From positions 806,001 to 870,000 of the forward strand of contig NZ_JADYVE010000001.1 of assembly GCF_020193655.1 (NCBI RefSeq): 64,000 nt of DNA, in the 5' to 3' direction. The translations under genes were made by a program, and so were the position numbers. Below are positions 7,479-17,105 of the stretch, piece after piece. Under the pieces are notes generated by a model that ran no database searches, had not been told where the DNA came from, and saw nothing but the letters and a program-made list of their open reading frames with translations. Source of the stretch: Ensifer sp. IC3342 (GTDB taxonomy: Bacteria > Pseudomonadota > Alphaproteobacteria > Rhizobiales > Rhizobiaceae). Each line of letters begins with the position of its first letter. The first letter of the stretch is position 1.

Positions 7479-10004
7479 CTACGCTGCGCGGTAGACCTGA
7501 CCGGAACCGGTCTCCGGCTCCAGCCGGAATTGCTCGACCAGCATCATCAGCGTATCCGCCTGGTTTGCGAGTGCGCGGCTGGTGGCCGTCGCCTCTTCGA
7601 CCATCGAAGCATTCTGCTGGGTCATCTGATCCATCTGGTTGACGGAGCCGTTGACCTCGTTCAGCGCCGCCGCCTGGTCGCGGCTTGCCGTTGCGATCAT
7701 TTCCACATGCTGGCTGACGGAAACGATCTGAGCGCTGATCGAGGCAAGCACTGCGCCGGTCTCCTTGACGAGATGGGAGCCGGAATTGACCTCCTCGGTC
7801 GACTTGTTGATGAGCCCCTTGATTTCCCGAGCCGCCTCGGCGGACCGCTGCGCCAGTTCCCGGACCTCCTGTGCCACCACGGCGAACCCCTTGCCCGCCT
7901 CTCCGGCACGTGCTGCTTCGATGCCGGCATTCAAGGCCAGAAGATTGGTCTGGAAGGCGATGTCGTCGATGACTTCGATGATCTGCTCGATCTGGCGCGA
8001 AGCCTCTTCGATGCGTCCCATCGCGGCGATGGCATTGGTGACGACGGTCGCCGAGCTGTCGGCGCTCTTCTTGGTCTGCGAAACGGCGAGGTTCGCCTCA
8101 TGGGCACGCTCTGCCGAGGAACGCACGGTCGCCGTGATCTGGTCTACCGCGGCCGCCGTCTCCTCGAGCGAGGCCGCCTGGGCTTCGGTGCGCTTGGAGA
8201 GCGAGTCGGCCGAATGATGCATGTCAGCACCGCTCTGCTGGATTGCCTGGGCGTTCATGCGGATCTGGGCGAGCGTATCCTGAAGCCGGATGAGCGATCC
8301 GTTGAAATCCGTCCGCAGCTGTTCGAGCCGACCGTGGAAGGGCACCTCGATCTGGCGCGAGAGATCGCCTTGCGCCAGGCGCCCGAGGCCGGCGGCGAGC
8401 TCGCTGACGGCAAGATCGATCTGCCGGTCCAGTTCGCGCTTCTCGGCGTCGTTGCGGCTGCGCTCTGCCTCGGCACGAGCGCGCTGCTCTTCGCTTTCCG
8501 CCTCGATGCGCACCTTGGAAAGGGCATTTTCCTTGAACACGCCGAGGGCACGCGCCATGTCGCCGATTTCGTCGCGCCGTGCGTCGCCGTCGATTGCCGT
8601 ATCGAGCATGCCGTCTGCAAGGCGGCGCATCGCGGCGGTGATCTGTCCGATCGGTTTCTTCAGCGTCAGCGTCAGCGCGATACCGGCGAGCAACGCGATG
8701 ATGACGCCGGCGACGGTCGCAGCAACGGAGATCTGGTTCGCTTCGTCTCGTTCGGTGCCGGCGGCGACTTTCTGCTGCTCGGCGAACTCGGTCAGATCGC
8801 CCCAGATCTGATTGATCGATTCACCGGCAGCATTGAACTCGGAATTGCGCTTGTCGGAGCTCGCGACCAGCGCAACACTATCTTTCTTCATCACGTTGAT
8901 GATCGGAAGAAGCGCGTCCGACGTGGTGTCGAAGAAACTCATCCCGTTCGCGACGCCGCGCAGCGTCGTCAAATTTGCCTGAACAGCAAGGAACTTATCC
9001 AGGAGCCGCTTGCGATTTTCCTCAGTCGTGCTGCCGAGGAAGGCGGCCGCGGCGATCTGTATGTCGGTGATGGACGTGGAAAGCCTGCGCGTCGCGGTCA
9101 GAACGGATTCGGTGCTTGCGATCTTTTCATCGAGTTCACTGAAGATCTGCGTGGCTTCGCGCATCTTGCCAACGGAGGCGGCTTCGAGCCGGAAGCTCGC
9201 GGTGCGGAAACGATCGACGTACTTCGATATGCTGCTGAGCGTTTCGGGTCCGACCGGTGCCTTGATCAGGGAGCCGATCTCGCTCGAGGCTGAATTCACA
9301 GTGTCGGCGAGGGATTTTTCGCCCTTCGGCAGCAAGGTGAAGATCTCGCGCTGCGTGCGGCCGATCATCGGGAAGCGATCCTTGACCTGCTTCAGCTTCT
9401 CTTCGACCGTGGTCGCCTTGGCGACCTCGGTTCCGAACTCCGCGAAGAAGCGGCTGGCGCGAAGGAGCTTTTCGGCGTTCCTGAGCATCGTCTTCGCGGC
9501 GTTCTCGTCCTTGCGCACGGCATATTGCAGCCGGTTCGTCTCTTCATTGATCTTCGACTGCTCGGCCACCAGGCGCTCCAGATTGGCCGTCGTAGCCGCG
9601 CGCAGCTCCTGTTCGCCGACATGCAGTGTCCAGAGCCCCTCGATACGCGCCTCGATATCGCTGGTCGCAGCGATCGCAGCGGTCAGCTCTTCCTGTCCGT
9701 TCTGGCCGGCGACCTGTGCGGCGGTCTCAGCGAGGATGTCCTTCTGCGAGGCGATCGTGGCGCGAACCGCATCGCGGGTTTCTTCGGTCGTCTTGTGCAG
9801 GAAATTGTTCATGCCCGCATAGACGTCCTTGAAGCCGCTCAGCGTTTGCAGGACGCTATTTGAAATCTCCATGCGCCCTTGCAGCAGGCCCGATGCGTAA
9901 AGGCCGGTGATGCCGACAGCCGAGATGCTGACGACAAACGGCAGGATGAAGAACAGAACCTTCGTCTGAATCTTGAAACGGGCAAGAATTCTATCGATGA
10001 ACAT
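7479..10004 (-). CDS. mcpZ: Methyl-accepting chemotaxis protein McpZ
   Basis: Chemoreceptor of 841 aa in the inner membrane. The first membrane helix is at about 16-38, followed by a very long, mainly helical periplasmic region of about 385 residues, and a second membrane helix at about 424-447. A HAMP domain follows (to about 500), with a second HAMP-like segment near 525-570. The signalling domain carries the hairpin tip IDDIAFQTNLLALNAGIEAA at about 681-705. The gene place (between aceA region and polyamine genes) and length fit S. meliloti McpZ, whose periplasmic domain is reported to have a novel fold. The ligand is not known from sequence. ATG 10004 was chosen because the upstream frame extension (to 10160) lacks family character. 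Confidence 0.92.
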   Translation of the reverse strand: MFIDRILARFKIQTKVLFFILPFVVSISAVGITGLYASGLLQGRMEISNSVLQTLSGFKDVYAGMNNFLHKTTEETRDAVRATIASQKDILAETAAQVAGQNGQEELTAAIAATSDIEARIEGLWTLHVGEQELRAATTANLERLVAEQSKINEETNRLQYAVRKDENAAKTMLRNAEKLLRASRFFAEFGTEVAKATTVEEKLKQVKDRFPMIGRTQREIFTLLPKGEKSLADTVNSASSEIGSLIKAPVGPETLSSISKYVDRFRTASFRLEAASVGKMREATQIFSELDEKIASTESVLTATRRLSTSITDIQIAAAAFLGSTTEENRKRLLDKFLAVQANLTTLRGVANGMSFFDTTSDALLPIINVMKKDSVALVASSDKRNSEFNAAGESINQIWGDLTEFAEQQKVAAGTERDEANQISVAATVAGVIIALLAGIALTLTLKKPIGQITAAMRRLADGMLDTAIDGDARRDEIGDMARALGVFKENALSKVRIEAESEEQRARAEAERSRNDAEKRELDRQIDLAVSELAAGLGRLAQGDLSRQIEVPFHGRLEQLRTDFNGSLIRLQDTLAQIRMNAQAIQQSGADMHHSADSLSKRTEAQAASLEETAAAVDQITATVRSSAERAHEANLAVSQTKKSADSSATVVTNAIAAMGRIEEASRQIEQIIEVIDDIAFQTNLLALNAGIEAARAGEAGKGFAVVAQEVRELAQRSAEAAREIKGLINKSTEEVNSGSHLVKETGAVLASISAQIVSVSQHVEMIATASRDQAAALNEVNGSVNQMDQMTQQNASMVEEATATSRALANQADTLMMLVEQFRLEPETGSGQVYRAA

Positions 10005-10407
10005 TGAAAACACCTTGGCTCGCAGCTCGCGTTTCGCTTCCCCCGATGGCGCGACGTACCGCCCCAAGCGATTGCTTGCGGAGGAACACGCCACCCGATG
10101 CGCAAACAGGCTGATGTTTTTCGGGAAATCATGCGGCGCACGCCGCCAGTCCGCCGGCAATCATTGCGGGGCCCGCGCCACCTCTCCAGGCGGCGAGGCC
10201 CTGACGGAACTCACTTGAGCGCAAGTGTCGATTTGAACGATTAAGATTTGTATAAGCGGCCGGCGGTTTTAGAGCGGTGATGGCGGCCAGGACGATTTTG
10301 CGACAACGGCCATGCGGTTTCGGCCGGATCACAGGCACCGCAATTCAAGTCAGGTGAAATCGGCTTCACCTGGAAGGCGCTTTCGTCTTCCTGATTTGCA
10401 CGCAGAT
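10005..10407. other. Intergenic region upstream of mcpZ
   Basis: About 400 bp between the mcpZ start and the stop of a minus-strand microprotein gene. The ORFs crossing it lack start signals or family resemblance. It should contain the mcpZ promoter; an A/T-rich patch at about 10230-10255 is the only candidate noticed. Confidence 0.35.
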
Positions 10408-10548
10408 TCAGAAAGTGGCGAACGTCGCGAATGTCACAACGAAAAAGAGAGCGATAACCGCACCGAAAGCAATCAGCTCGTGGTGCAAGTGGCTCTGCCC
10501 GGTGCGGGCAATCGCAACAGCGCGGGGACGGCGGCGTAAGTGGATCAT
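10408..10548 (-). CDS. 46-aa membrane microprotein
   Basis: ATG 10548 to TGA 10408 encodes 46 aa: a basic N-terminus (MIHLRRRPRAVAIAR), a short HLHHE linker, then one membrane helix at about residues 25-44 (LIAFGAVIALFFVVTFATF) running almost to the end. It follows the positive-inside rule as an N-in single-pass protein. Upstream is an AGGATAGGAT stretch that could act as ribosome-binding site. It lies in an otherwise empty 760-bp gap. Function unknown; the call rests on composition and start context only. Confidence 0.5.
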   Translation of the reverse strand: MIHLRRRPRAVAIARTGQSHLHHELIAFGAVIALFFVVTFATFATF

Positions 10549-10639
10549 GGCATCCTATCCTAGTCCTGGCTGGCAGCCGACCCGGCTACCCTGCACGTCA
10601 TGCTGCCTTCATCCTGCGGCCAGGGAAAGTCCATGAAAT

Positions 10640-10657
10640 GGAAACAGTGTGGTTTCC
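10640..10657 (-). terminator. Weak hairpin downstream of the flavoprotein gene
   Basis: GGAAAC (10640-10645) and GTTTCC (10652-10657) form a 6-bp stem. On the minus strand it is followed by ATTTC. It is about 110 bp after the stop of the HI0933-family gene and may end that transcript; the stem is short, so confidence is low. Confidence 0.3.
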
Positions 10658-10765
10658 GTTTAGGGACCGCCCCCAGTCCGGTGCAGGCCGTGCAGCCATA
10701 AATTCAGGTTCAGTCATTTCCGTTAACAATGGCTGAAAAGGCAAATCACCAATTTTTCCGCATGG

Positions 10766-11950
10766 TCACACCTCTTGACCGGCGGCGAAACCGGAAGCCC
10801 AGGCCCATTGAAAATTATAGCCGCCGAGCCACCCGGTGACATCGACGCACTCGCCGATGAAGTAGAGCCCCGGAGCTTCCCTCGCCTGCATAGAGCGGGA
10901 ATCGAGCGCACGGGTGTCGACCCCGCCGAGCGTGACTTCGGCGGTCCTGTAACCCTCTGACCCGGCGGGCTTCAGCGTCCAGTTCTGGATGGAAGCCGAC
11001 AGCGCATCGATGGCCTTGTCGGAAAGGTCGGCGAGCATCCGCCCCGCCAGCTTTGCTTCATCGGTAAAGAACTGCGCCAGCCGTCGCGGCAGTATGTCGG
11101 CCAGGGCCGTGTGCGCAGCCTGTCGACCGTTCGTTCGGCGCATTCCCTTGAGAATAGACGCGATATCGATATCCGGCATCAGCCGCAGGACAATCTCCGC
11201 GCCTTCACGCCAATAGGAGGAGACCTGCAGGATGGCGGGTCCGCTCAAGCCGCGGTGGGTGAGCAACACGGCTTCGCGAAAGGCGGCCTTGCCGCAGCGA
11301 GTCTCGGCATCGGCCGCGACGCCCGCCAGTTGGCCGATCTTTTCAAGTTGCGCCGGATCGAGCGTCAACGGAACCAGTGCCGGCCGCGTTTCGACGATCG
11401 GCAGACCAAACTGTTCCGCGACCCGATAGGCAAAACCCGTGGCCCCCATTTTCGGGATCGACTTGCCGCCGCTCGCAACGACCAGTGACATGGCCTCGAC
11501 GGGACCCCCATCCGTCGTCACGCGGAATCCAGATGCGACTTTCTCGATCGCCGAGATCGCCGTTGCCAGCCGGAGCATGACGCCCGCCTCCTGCATCTCG
11601 GCAATCAGCATGCGGATGATGTCCTTCGCCGAATGATCGCAGAAGAGCTGGCCAAGCGTCTTCTCGTGCCATGTGATGCCGTGCCGCTCGATGAGTGCCA
11701 CGAAGTCCTGCGGACGGTAGCGCGCCAGCGCCGACTTGCAGAAATGCGGATTTTCGGAGAGGAAGTTCTTCGGGCCGGCGTGGATATTGGTGAAGTTGCA
11801 GCGTCCGCCGCCGGATATGCGGATCTTCTCGCCGGGCGCCTTGGCGTGGTCGAGCACGAGCACACGGCGTCCGCGTTTTCCCGCCTCAATCGCGCACATC
11901 ATTCCGGCCGCACCTGCGCCGATGACCACCACATCGTATTTCTCTGCCAC
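10766..11950 (-). CDS. NAD(P)/FAD-dependent oxidoreductase, BaiN/HI0933 family
   Basis: Flavoprotein of 394 aa. The FAD-binding dinucleotide fold is at the N-terminus (GAGAAG at 11-16), followed by the family motif GEKIRISGGGRCNFTN (about 40-55). The C-terminal end ...GECVDVTGWLGGYNFQWAWA is also diagnostic (GE near the FAD, GGYN). The physiological substrate of these proteins in proteobacteria is unknown. I prefer the GTG at 11950: it is preceded by GAGGG and starts the fold at the right place; upstream codons extend the frame to 12115 without homology. Confidence 0.88.
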   Translation of the reverse strand: MAEKYDVVVIGAGAAGMMCAIEAGKRGRRVLVLDHAKAPGEKIRISGGGRCNFTNIHAGPKNFLSENPHFCKSALARYRPQDFVALIERHGITWHEKTLGQLFCDHSAKDIIRMLIAEMQEAGVMLRLATAISAIEKVASGFRVTTDGGPVEAMSLVVASGGKSIPKMGATGFAYRVAEQFGLPIVETRPALVPLTLDPAQLEKIGQLAGVAADAETRCGKAAFREAVLLTHRGLSGPAILQVSSYWREGAEIVLRLMPDIDIASILKGMRRTNGRQAAHTALADILPRRLAQFFTDEAKLAGRMLADLSDKAIDALSASIQNWTLKPAGSEGYRTAEVTLGGVDTRALDSRSMQAREAPGLYFIGECVDVTGWLGGYNFQWAWASGFAAGQEV

Positions 11951-12085
11951 GGAAGACCCTCTTTCGCGCTTCAGCCTTCCTTTCCGATGGCAGAGCCAAA
12001 AGTCAATCGTGATCCGCTGAAGCCTCTCTAGCCAATCGCCAAACTCCGGGTATGATGCGCTATCCGCAGCCAAAACCGGTGATTT

Positions 12086-13522
12086 ATGCCCTCCACGAGA
12101 AGCATCGCCCAGCAAGCAGCAAAGATCAGCAAGAGTTCAAAAATACCCGCCGCCCTGCACTCGCCCCGAGGCGTCAAGACCTGGAAGGAGGCAGTCGACT
12201 GGCTCAAGATCCGCGGTATCGAAGATATCGAATGCATCACGCCCGACCTTGCCGGCGTACCGCGCGGCAAGATGATGCCGACCTCCAAGTTCACGTCGAA
12301 CACCTCGCTTGCTCTGCCTTCGGCGATCTACCGTCATACGATTTCCGGCGAGTATCCCGACGAAACCGACCAGTTCCGCTACGATTCGCGCGACAGCGAC
12401 ATCAAGCTGATGCCCGACCTTTCGACCCTTTCCATTGTTCCCTGGGAGACCGACCCGACGGCGCAGGTGATCTGCGACATCGTCGGCTCGCAGGGCGAGC
12501 AGATAAACTATACGCCGCGCAACGTGTTGAAGCGCGTGGTCGACCTCTATCGTCAGAAGGGATGGAAGCCGGTCGTCGCGCCCGAGATCGAATTCTATCT
12601 CGTTGCCCAGAACGATGATCCGGACTACCCGCTGCGCCCGCCGAAGGGACGCTCCGGCCGCTCGATCCTCGGTGGCCAGGGCTATTCGATCGCCGGCATC
12701 AACGAGTTCGACGAACTGATCGACGACATCTATCACTTCTCTGAAAAGCAGGGCCTCGAGATCGACACCCTCATTCATGAAGAGGGACCGGCGCAGCTCG
12801 AAATCAACCTCAGGCACGGCGACCCGATCGAGCTTGCCGACCAGGTTTTCCTGTTCAAGCGCACGATCCGTGAAGCCGCACTGAAACACGGCATCTACGC
12901 GACCTTCATGGCGAAGCCGATGCAGGGCCAGCCGGGCTCCGCGATGCACATTCACCAGTCGGTCATCGAGATCAACACCGGTCGCAACCTCTTCTCGAAT
13001 TTGGACGGGTCGCCATCGAAGGAATTCTTCTCCTTTATCGGCGGCATGCAGCACTACGTGCCGAGGACGTTGGCGATGATGGCGCCGTACGTTAACTCCT
13101 ACCGGCGGCTGACGCCCGATATGTCGGCGCCGGTGAACACCGCGTGGGGTTACGACAACCGGACGACGGCGTTCCGCATCCCCGTTTCGGACGCGGCGGC
13201 GCGACGCATCGAGAACCGCTTGCCGAGTTCGGATGCCAATCCCTATCTGGCGCTCGCGGCCTCGCTCGGCTGCGGCTATCTCGGCATCATCGAGGGCCTG
13301 GAGCCCACGCCGCCGACCGAGGACACCGCCAACGAAGGCGAAATCGATCTGCCGCGCGGCCTGCTCGAGGCCGTTTCACTGCTCGAGTCGGCGCCCTCGC
13401 TCGCCGACGTCTTCACGCCCGAATTCATCGCGATCTATGCGGGCGTTAAGCGTGGCGAATTCGAGACCTTCATGCAGGTCATCAGTCCGTGGGAACGCGA
13501 ATTCCTGCTTCTGAACGTCTGA
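12086..13522 (+). CDS. Glutamine synthetase family protein, probable gamma-glutamylpolyamine synthetase
   Basis: ATP-dependent ligase of 478 aa with the GS catalytic domain (KGRSGRSILGGQGYSI region, EINLRHGDPIELADQVF, and the HIHQS metal/ATP motif). It joins glutamate to an amine; PuuA-like members use putrescine. The next gene, 15 bp downstream, encodes a PuuB-like oxidase, which supports a role in polyamine or amine breakdown rather than ammonia assimilation. The N-terminal extension (about 35 residues) is variable. The precise amine is inferred, so no gene symbol is given. Confidence 0.88.
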   Translation: MPSTRSIAQQAAKISKSSKIPAALHSPRGVKTWKEAVDWLKIRGIEDIECITPDLAGVPRGKMMPTSKFTSNTSLALPSAIYRHTISGEYPDETDQFRYDSRDSDIKLMPDLSTLSIVPWETDPTAQVICDIVGSQGEQINYTPRNVLKRVVDLYRQKGWKPVVAPEIEFYLVAQNDDPDYPLRPPKGRSGRSILGGQGYSIAGINEFDELIDDIYHFSEKQGLEIDTLIHEEGPAQLEINLRHGDPIELADQVFLFKRTIREAALKHGIYATFMAKPMQGQPGSAMHIHQSVIEINTGRNLFSNLDGSPSKEFFSFIGGMQHYVPRTLAMMAPYVNSYRRLTPDMSAPVNTAWGYDNRTTAFRIPVSDAAARRIENRLPSSDANPYLALAASLGCGYLGIIEGLEPTPPTEDTANEGEIDLPRGLLEAVSLLESAPSLADVFTPEFIAIYAGVKRGEFETFMQVISPWEREFLLLNV

Positions 13523-13537
13523 CCGAAAGGCAACTCC

Positions 13538-14824
13538 ATGCCCTGGCAAAGTCCGATCTCGCCCGGAATCTCCTGGTACGAGGCGACGATACTGGAGCGT
13601 CCGGACTATCCAGCGCTGGCAGGCTCCCGAAAGACCGGCGTCGCCATCGTCGGCGGCGGCTACACGGGTCTTCAGGCCGCGTACAATCTCGCCAAGAACG
13701 GCGTCGACGTGACACTGATCGACGCGTGCCGGTTCGGCGACGGTGCCTCCGGCCGGAACGGTGGCCAGTTCGGCACCGGACAGCGCGCGTGGGCGGAGGA
13801 TACCGAGGAAACGCTGGGCCACGAGCGCGCCAAGCTGCTGTTCGAGATGGCGGAGAACGCCAAGCACCATCTCCTGAACTTCGCCGACGAACACGGAATC
13901 GACATCGAGTTCGTGCCCGGGCAGCTTTCCGTCGGCCACAAGAAAAGCCTTGAGAAAGACTACCGCCGCCATGTCGAGTCCATGGCGGAGCGTTTCGGAT
14001 ATCCGCACCTCTCTTTCATGGAACGGGACGAGACGGCAAACCGGCTCGGATCGCATCACTATCAGTTCGGCATACGCGACACCGGCACCGGGCACATCCA
14101 CCCGATGAAACTTCTCGTCGGTCTCGCAAGGCAGGCGGCCCGTGCCGGCGCCAGCCTCCACGAGCAGACGAAGGCGCTGAAGATCGAGAAAAGGGGGACC
14201 ACGATCGCCATCGACACCGATCGCGGTGCAATCACCGCAGACCGGGTGCTGATCGCCTGCAATGCCTATATCGGCAACCTTGAGCCTGTGACCGCCAGCC
14301 ACGTCATGCCGATCCGCTCGTTCATCGGCGCGACAAAGGTCCTGTCCGACCATCCGGACGTGCTGCCCGGCGGCGAATCGGTCGACGATTCGCGTTTCGT
14401 CGTGCGCTATTTCCGCAAATCGAAAGACGGACGGCTGCTCTTCGGCGGGCGCGAAGCCTATACGGCCGACAATCCACGTGACATTTCCAGCCACATCCGC
14501 CGCCAGATCAGCGAGATCTATCCGGCGCTCGCCAATGTCGAGATCACCCACGCCTGGGGAGGTTCGGTCGGCATCACCATGCCGCGCCAGCCCTTCTGCC
14601 GAGAGGTAATGCCTGGGGTTACAAGCATCGGCGGCTATTCCGGGCACGGCGTGATGTTGTCCAACTATTGCGGCAAGCTATATGCTGACTTGGTCTTGGG
14701 CAAACAGACGGAGCTGGATCTTCTCAAGGCCTTGAAAATACCTGCTTTCCCGGGCGGAATGCGATTCCGCTCGGCGCTCCTGTTCCTCGCGCTCAGCTGG
14801 TATGCATTGCGCGACCGGTTCTAA
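13538..14824 (+). CDS. puuB: FAD-dependent amine oxidoreductase, PuuB-like
   Basis: Flavoenzyme of 428 aa in the DAO family. The FAD motif GGGYTGL begins at about 39, and the GASGRNGGQFGTGQR segment (about 69-83) is typical of gamma-glutamylputrescine oxidases. It should oxidise the gamma-glutamylated amine made by the upstream GS-like enzyme, giving an aldehyde, ammonia and hydrogen peroxide. The two genes form an operon (15-bp gap) ending in a hairpin at 14823-14847. Confidence 0.85.
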   Translation: MPWQSPISPGISWYEATILERPDYPALAGSRKTGVAIVGGGYTGLQAAYNLAKNGVDVTLIDACRFGDGASGRNGGQFGTGQRAWAEDTEETLGHERAKLLFEMAENAKHHLLNFADEHGIDIEFVPGQLSVGHKKSLEKDYRRHVESMAERFGYPHLSFMERDETANRLGSHHYQFGIRDTGTGHIHPMKLLVGLARQAARAGASLHEQTKALKIEKRGTTIAIDTDRGAITADRVLIACNAYIGNLEPVTASHVMPIRSFIGATKVLSDHPDVLPGGESVDDSRFVVRYFRKSKDGRLLFGGREAYTADNPRDISSHIRRQISEIYPALANVEITHAWGGSVGITMPRQPFCREVMPGVTSIGGYSGHGVMLSNYCGKLYADLVLGKQTELDLLKALKIPAFPGGMRFRSALLFLALSWYALRDRF

Positions 14825-14850
14825 AATGCCGCGTGCAGGCGCATTTTGTT
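14823..14850 (+). terminator. Probable terminator after puuB
   Basis: AAAATGC (14823-14829) pairs with GCATTTT (14841-14847) around the puuB stop codon, followed by GTTGC. The stem is A/T-rich and the tail short, so this is a modest candidate that would separate puuB from zwf. Confidence 0.45.
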
Positions 14851-14921
14851 GCGCCGCACCCTAGCGTTTTTAAATCGATTAGATTATACCACCCCTGACC
14901 TGAACGAGATCGAGATATCCC

Positions 14922-16397
14922 ATGAGCAGCCAGATCATTCCCGTCGACCCGTTTGACTATGTGGTGTTCGGGGGCACCGGCGATCTTGCGGAGCGTAAGC
15001 TTCTGCCCGCGCTCTATCACCGGCAGATCGAAGGTCAATTCAGCGAGCCTACGCGAATCATCGGCGCATCACGCGCGGCACTGACCCACGAGGAATACCG
15101 GACGTTCGCGACCGACGCCTTGAAGGAGCATCTGAAACAGGGCGAATTCAACGAGGCGGAAGTGGCGAAATTCACCGCCCGGCTCTACTACGTGTCGGTC
15201 GACGCCAAGTCCGACCAGGGCTGGGACGAGCTCAAGAAAATCCTCGAAGAAGGAAAGGATCGCATCCGTGCCTTCTATCTCGCCGTCGGCCCGGCGATCT
15301 TCGGCGATATTTCGGAAAGAATTCGCGACCACAAGCTTATCACCAAGAACACCCGGATAGTCGTCGAGAAACCGATCGGACGCGACCTCGCCTCGGCGAC
15401 CGAACTCAACGACACGATCGGCAAGGTGTTCCGCGAAGAACAGATCTTCCGCATCGATCACTACCTCGGCAAGGAGACGGTGCAGAACCTTATGGCCCTG
15501 CGCTTTGCCAACGCGCTTTACGAGCCGCTGTGGAACTCGGCGCATATCGACCATGTGCAGATCACCGTTTCGGAATCCGTCGGCCTCGAAAACCGCGCCG
15601 GCTACTACGACAAGGCGGGTGCGCTGCGCGACATGGTACAGAACCACATTCTGCAGCTTGTCTGTTTCGTCGCCATGGAAGCCCCGACCTCGATGGACGC
15701 GGAGGCCGTGCGCGACGAAAAGCTTAAGGTACTTCGCGCACTGAAGCCGATCACCGCGGCCAATGTCGAGCAGGTGACGGTTCGCGGCCAGTATCGTGCC
15801 GGCGCATCCGCCGGCGGTCCGGTAAAGGGCTATCTCGAGGAGCTCGAAGGCGGCGTTTCCAACACCGAAACCTTCGTCGCGATCAAGGCCGAGGTCAGCA
15901 ACTGGCGCTGGGCCGGCGTACCCTTCTATATTCGCACGGGCAAGCGCATGGCGGGTCGCATGTCGGAGATCGTCATTACCTTCAAGCAGATTCCTCACTC
16001 GATCTTCGACCACGGCGCCGGGCGCATTTCGGCCAACCAACTGATGATCCGCCTGCAGCCGAACGAAGGCGTCAAGCAGTCGCTGATGATCAAGGATCCT
16101 GGTCCGGGCGGCATGCGGCTGCGCAATGTTCCACTCGACATGAGCTTCGCCGAGGCCTTCGCCGTGCGCAACGCCGACGCCTATGAGCGGCTGCTGCTCG
16201 ATGTGGTCCGCAACAACCAGACACTGTTCGTGCGCCGCGATGAGGTGGAAGCCGCATGGCACTGGGTCGACCCGATCCTTAAGGCCTGGGAGACAACCGG
16301 CCAGCAGGTGCAGGGCTATACGGCCGGCACCTGGGGTCCGAGTCAGTCGATCGCTCTGATCGAGCGCGACGGCCGCACCTGGAACGATACAATCTAG
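14922..16397 (+). CDS. zwf: Glucose-6-phosphate 1-dehydrogenase
   Basis: Oxidises glucose-6-phosphate to 6-phosphogluconolactone with NAD(P)+, the entry to the Entner-Doudoroff and pentose phosphate routes. The 491-aa product has the nucleotide-binding GGTGDLA at 17-23 and the active-site motif RIDHYLGKE at 177-185, both intact. It is followed 9 bp later by pgl, and then edd, a complete oxidative Entner-Doudoroff set except eda, typical of rhizobia, which use this path as the main sugar route. Confidence 0.97.
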   Translation: MSSQIIPVDPFDYVVFGGTGDLAERKLLPALYHRQIEGQFSEPTRIIGASRAALTHEEYRTFATDALKEHLKQGEFNEAEVAKFTARLYYVSVDAKSDQGWDELKKILEEGKDRIRAFYLAVGPAIFGDISERIRDHKLITKNTRIVVEKPIGRDLASATELNDTIGKVFREEQIFRIDHYLGKETVQNLMALRFANALYEPLWNSAHIDHVQITVSESVGLENRAGYYDKAGALRDMVQNHILQLVCFVAMEAPTSMDAEAVRDEKLKVLRALKPITAANVEQVTVRGQYRAGASAGGPVKGYLEELEGGVSNTETFVAIKAEVSNWRWAGVPFYIRTGKRMAGRMSEIVITFKQIPHSIFDHGAGRISANQLMIRLQPNEGVKQSLMIKDPGPGGMRLRNVPLDMSFAEAFAVRNADAYERLLLDVVRNNQTLFVRRDEVEAAWHWVDPILKAWETTGQQVQGYTAGTWGPSQSIALIERDGRTWNDTI

Positions 16398-16406
16398 GAC
16401 CGACCC

Positions 16407-17105
16407 ATGAGCGCTTCCCTGCACATATTCGAGAACGGGCCTGCATTGGCGGAGGGCCTCGCGGATGCGGTCAGCGCCAAGCTCGCCGCCGCGATTGTGG
16501 CCCGCGGCGCTGCGAGCATCGCAGTCTCCGGCGGAACGACGCCGAAGGCCTTCTTCCAGGCGCTGTCGCGGCGCGAGATCGACTGGACGAAGGTGACCGT
16601 CACCCTTGTCGACGAGCGGTTTGTTCCCGCGGAAAACGAACGCTCCAACCATGGGCTGGTCGCCGCCAATCTGCTGCAGAACAAGGCGAAGGCGGCCAAG
16701 TTCCTGCCGCTCTACAACGCAGCAGCCACAGCCGAGGACGCTGCAGCGATGGCGAGCCGGTCGGTTGCGGCGGTCGGCGCGCCCTTCGACGTGGTCGTTC
16801 TCGGAATGGGAACGGATGGGCACACCGCCTCGTTCTTCCCGGGAGGGACGCGTCTTAAAGAGGCGATTGATCCGGAGACGCCACGCGGCGTGATCACGAT
16901 GGAAGCGGATGGCGCGGGCGAGACGCGCCTGACATTTACCTTTTCCAGTCTTGAGGACGCCGGGCTACTCGTCCTGCATATCGAAGGCGACGGCAAGAAG
17001 GAGGTTCTTGCCCGGGCGGAAGCGCCCGGCGATGAGACGGAGATGCCGATCCGCGCCATGTTGCGGCGCGCAACATCGCCGCTGCAGATCTACTGGGCGC
17101 CGTAA
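16407..17105 (+). CDS. pgl: 6-phosphogluconolactonase
   Basis: Hydrolyses the lactone made by Zwf to 6-phosphogluconate in the cytosol. The 232-aa product has the DevB-type motifs: AVSGGTTPKAFFQAL near 31-45, VTLVDERFVP near 63-72, and VVLGMGTDGHTASFFPG near 130-146. It starts 9 bp after zwf and is co-transcribed with it. The 246 bp that follow up to edd show no gene. Confidence 0.95.
   Translation: MSASLHIFENGPALAEGLADAVSAKLAAAIVARGAASIAVSGGTTPKAFFQALSRREIDWTKVTVTLVDERFVPAENERSNHGLVAANLLQNKAKAAKFLPLYNAAATAEDAAAMASRSVAAVGAPFDVVVLGMGTDGHTASFFPGGTRLKEAIDPETPRGVITMEADGAGETRLTFTFSSLEDAGLLVLHIEGDGKKEVLARAEAPGDETEMPIRAMLRRATSPLQIYWAP

Noticed and set aside
7530-9293. 587-aa ORF antisense to mcpZ
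   Set aside because: Shadow of the coiled-coil receptor; low-complexity composition.
15069-16823. 584-aa ORF antisense to zwf and pgl
   Set aside because: Shadow frame across two well-recognised enzymes; no start signal and no family.
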